Below, in pieces: positions 4,725-5,368 of a stretch of DNA of 5,368 nucleotides. Each line of letters starts with the position of its first letter. Within the stretch, counting starts at the first letter, position 1. The notes under the pieces are model-generated. The model had not been told where the DNA came from. It did no database searches and saw nothing but the letters and a program-made list of their open reading frames with translations. Made by a program: the position numbers and the translations under genes. The DNA is from Clostridia bacterium (GTDB taxonomy: Bacteria > Bacillota_A > Clostridia > Christensenellales > Borkfalkiaceae): the NCBI GenBank assembly GCA_017456945.1, contig JAFTIK010000030.1, positions 1 to 5,368 on the forward strand. The letters are read 5' to 3'.

Positions 4725-5368
4725 GTATAGAAATTGCATTGATAGGCAACCCAAATTCAGGTAAAACAACCTTATTCAACGCGCTTACGGGCACGTATCA
4801 AAAAACGGGCAACTGGACGGGGGTAACTACCGAAGGAAAAACAGGAAATTATAAATATGATAAAAATATACGAATAACCGATTTGCCGGGGTTATACGCC
4901 TTGCGCTCGGATTCGCCCGACGAACGAGTAGTTTTAAAATATTTAAAAAAGAGCCGTCCAAACGTTATAATAAATATCGTTGATGGCACTAATCTTGAAC
5001 GAAATCTTTTTCTTACTACCGAATTATTATCGCTTGGTATTCCAACCGTAATAGCCGTAAATATGATTGACGAGTTGAATAAAAACGGTATAAAGTTAGA
5101 CGAAAGACTTTTGTCTGAAAGACTAGGAATGCCTGTAGTGTCTATTTCCGCCCTTAAAAACGTTAATATCGGTAAGTTAATAAAAGTATCAACGTCAAAT
5201 ATTAAAAACCCGTTAAATGTTGATTTTACGGGCGAAAAGGGGGCTGGCGAAGAAGAAAAGAGATATTCGTTTATAGAAAACTTGCTTAAAGAGTGTTTAA
5301 GTGGTAATAATTTCAAATCGCAACGGGTTAGCGAAAAGATTGACAGAGTTTTGATGCACGGAATTTGG
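4721..5368 (+). CDS. feoB: ferrous iron transporter FeoB, 3' end missing
   Basis: FeoB is the membrane transporter for Fe(II), with an N-terminal GTP-binding domain in the cytoplasm. The first 216 codons are present and the frame is open to the window edge. All G motifs are visible: G1 GNPNSGKT (9-16), G2 GNWTGVTTE with T36, G3 DLPG (54-57), G4 NMID (114-117) and G5 SISAL (141-145). The segment KIDRVLMHGIW (206-216) is the conserved lead into the first membrane helix, which is beyond the edge. Only about 60 residues lie between G5 and this lead, so the helical GDI-type domain (usually about 100 residues) appears strongly reduced, as in compact clostridial FeoB. AAAGGTGA (4706-4713) lies 7 nt before the ATG and serves as the ribosome binding site; the ATG overlaps the feoA stop as ATGA. 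Confidence 0.95.
   Translation, partial: MSIEIALIGNPNSGKTTLFNALTGTYQKTGNWTGVTTEGKTGNYKYDKNIRITDLPGLYALRSDSPDERVVLKYLKKSRPNVIINIVDGTNLERNLFLTTELLSLGIPTVIAVNMIDELNKNGIKLDERLLSERLGMPVVSISALKNVNIGKLIKVSTSNIKNPLNVDFTGEKGAGEEEKRYSFIENLLKECLSGNNFKSQRVSEKIDRVLMHGIW

Overview
The window looks like a chromosomal segment from a low-GC Gram-positive bacterium, probably of the class Clostridia. The evidence is the gene order, strong AAGGAGGT-type ribosome binding sites, the zinc-cysteine forms of L36 and S4, and proteins that read like Firmicutes homologues. rpsD lies between rpsK and rpoA, as in many Clostridia; in Bacillus subtilis rpsD is elsewhere. A deeper placement, for example Christensenellales, is only a guess from the long L17. 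All genes are on the plus strand.

Positions 1-3301 are the distal end of the large ribosomal-protein ('spc-alpha') cluster: rpmJ (5' end cut off), rpsM, rpsK, rpsD, rpoA and rplQ, closed by a strong intrinsic terminator. Most genes are separated by 3-15 nt with good Shine-Dalgarno sequences, so they should be one transcript. Two spacers break the pattern. The rpmJ-rpsM gap (152 nt) has a GAAA-loop hairpin and a second long-range inverted repeat. The rpsD-rpoA gap (121 nt) is almost filled by a long two-part hairpin. Both could be processing, attenuation or autoregulatory elements. L17 is about 49 residues longer than the B. subtilis protein.

Positions 3317-4466 are a self-contained unit: a near-consensus extended -10 promoter, a two-domain SGNH/GDSL hydrolase gene and an intrinsic terminator. 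The gene is split by what looks like a single-base deletion near 3919/3920. The catalytic serine is in the first reading frame and the catalytic histidine in the second.

Positions 4489-5368 start a ferrous-iron uptake operon: feoA, whose start codon has no Shine-Dalgarno sequence and lies 5 nt after a TATAAT box (possibly leaderless), followed by feoB with an ATGA overlap. feoB runs off the right edge with only its cytoplasmic GTPase part and the beginning of the membrane-proximal segment visible.

I see no mobile element, CRISPR array, tRNA, rRNA or clear novel defence or biosynthetic system. The points worth a second look are the two structured spacers, the expanded L17, the split hydrolase and the likely leaderless feoA.
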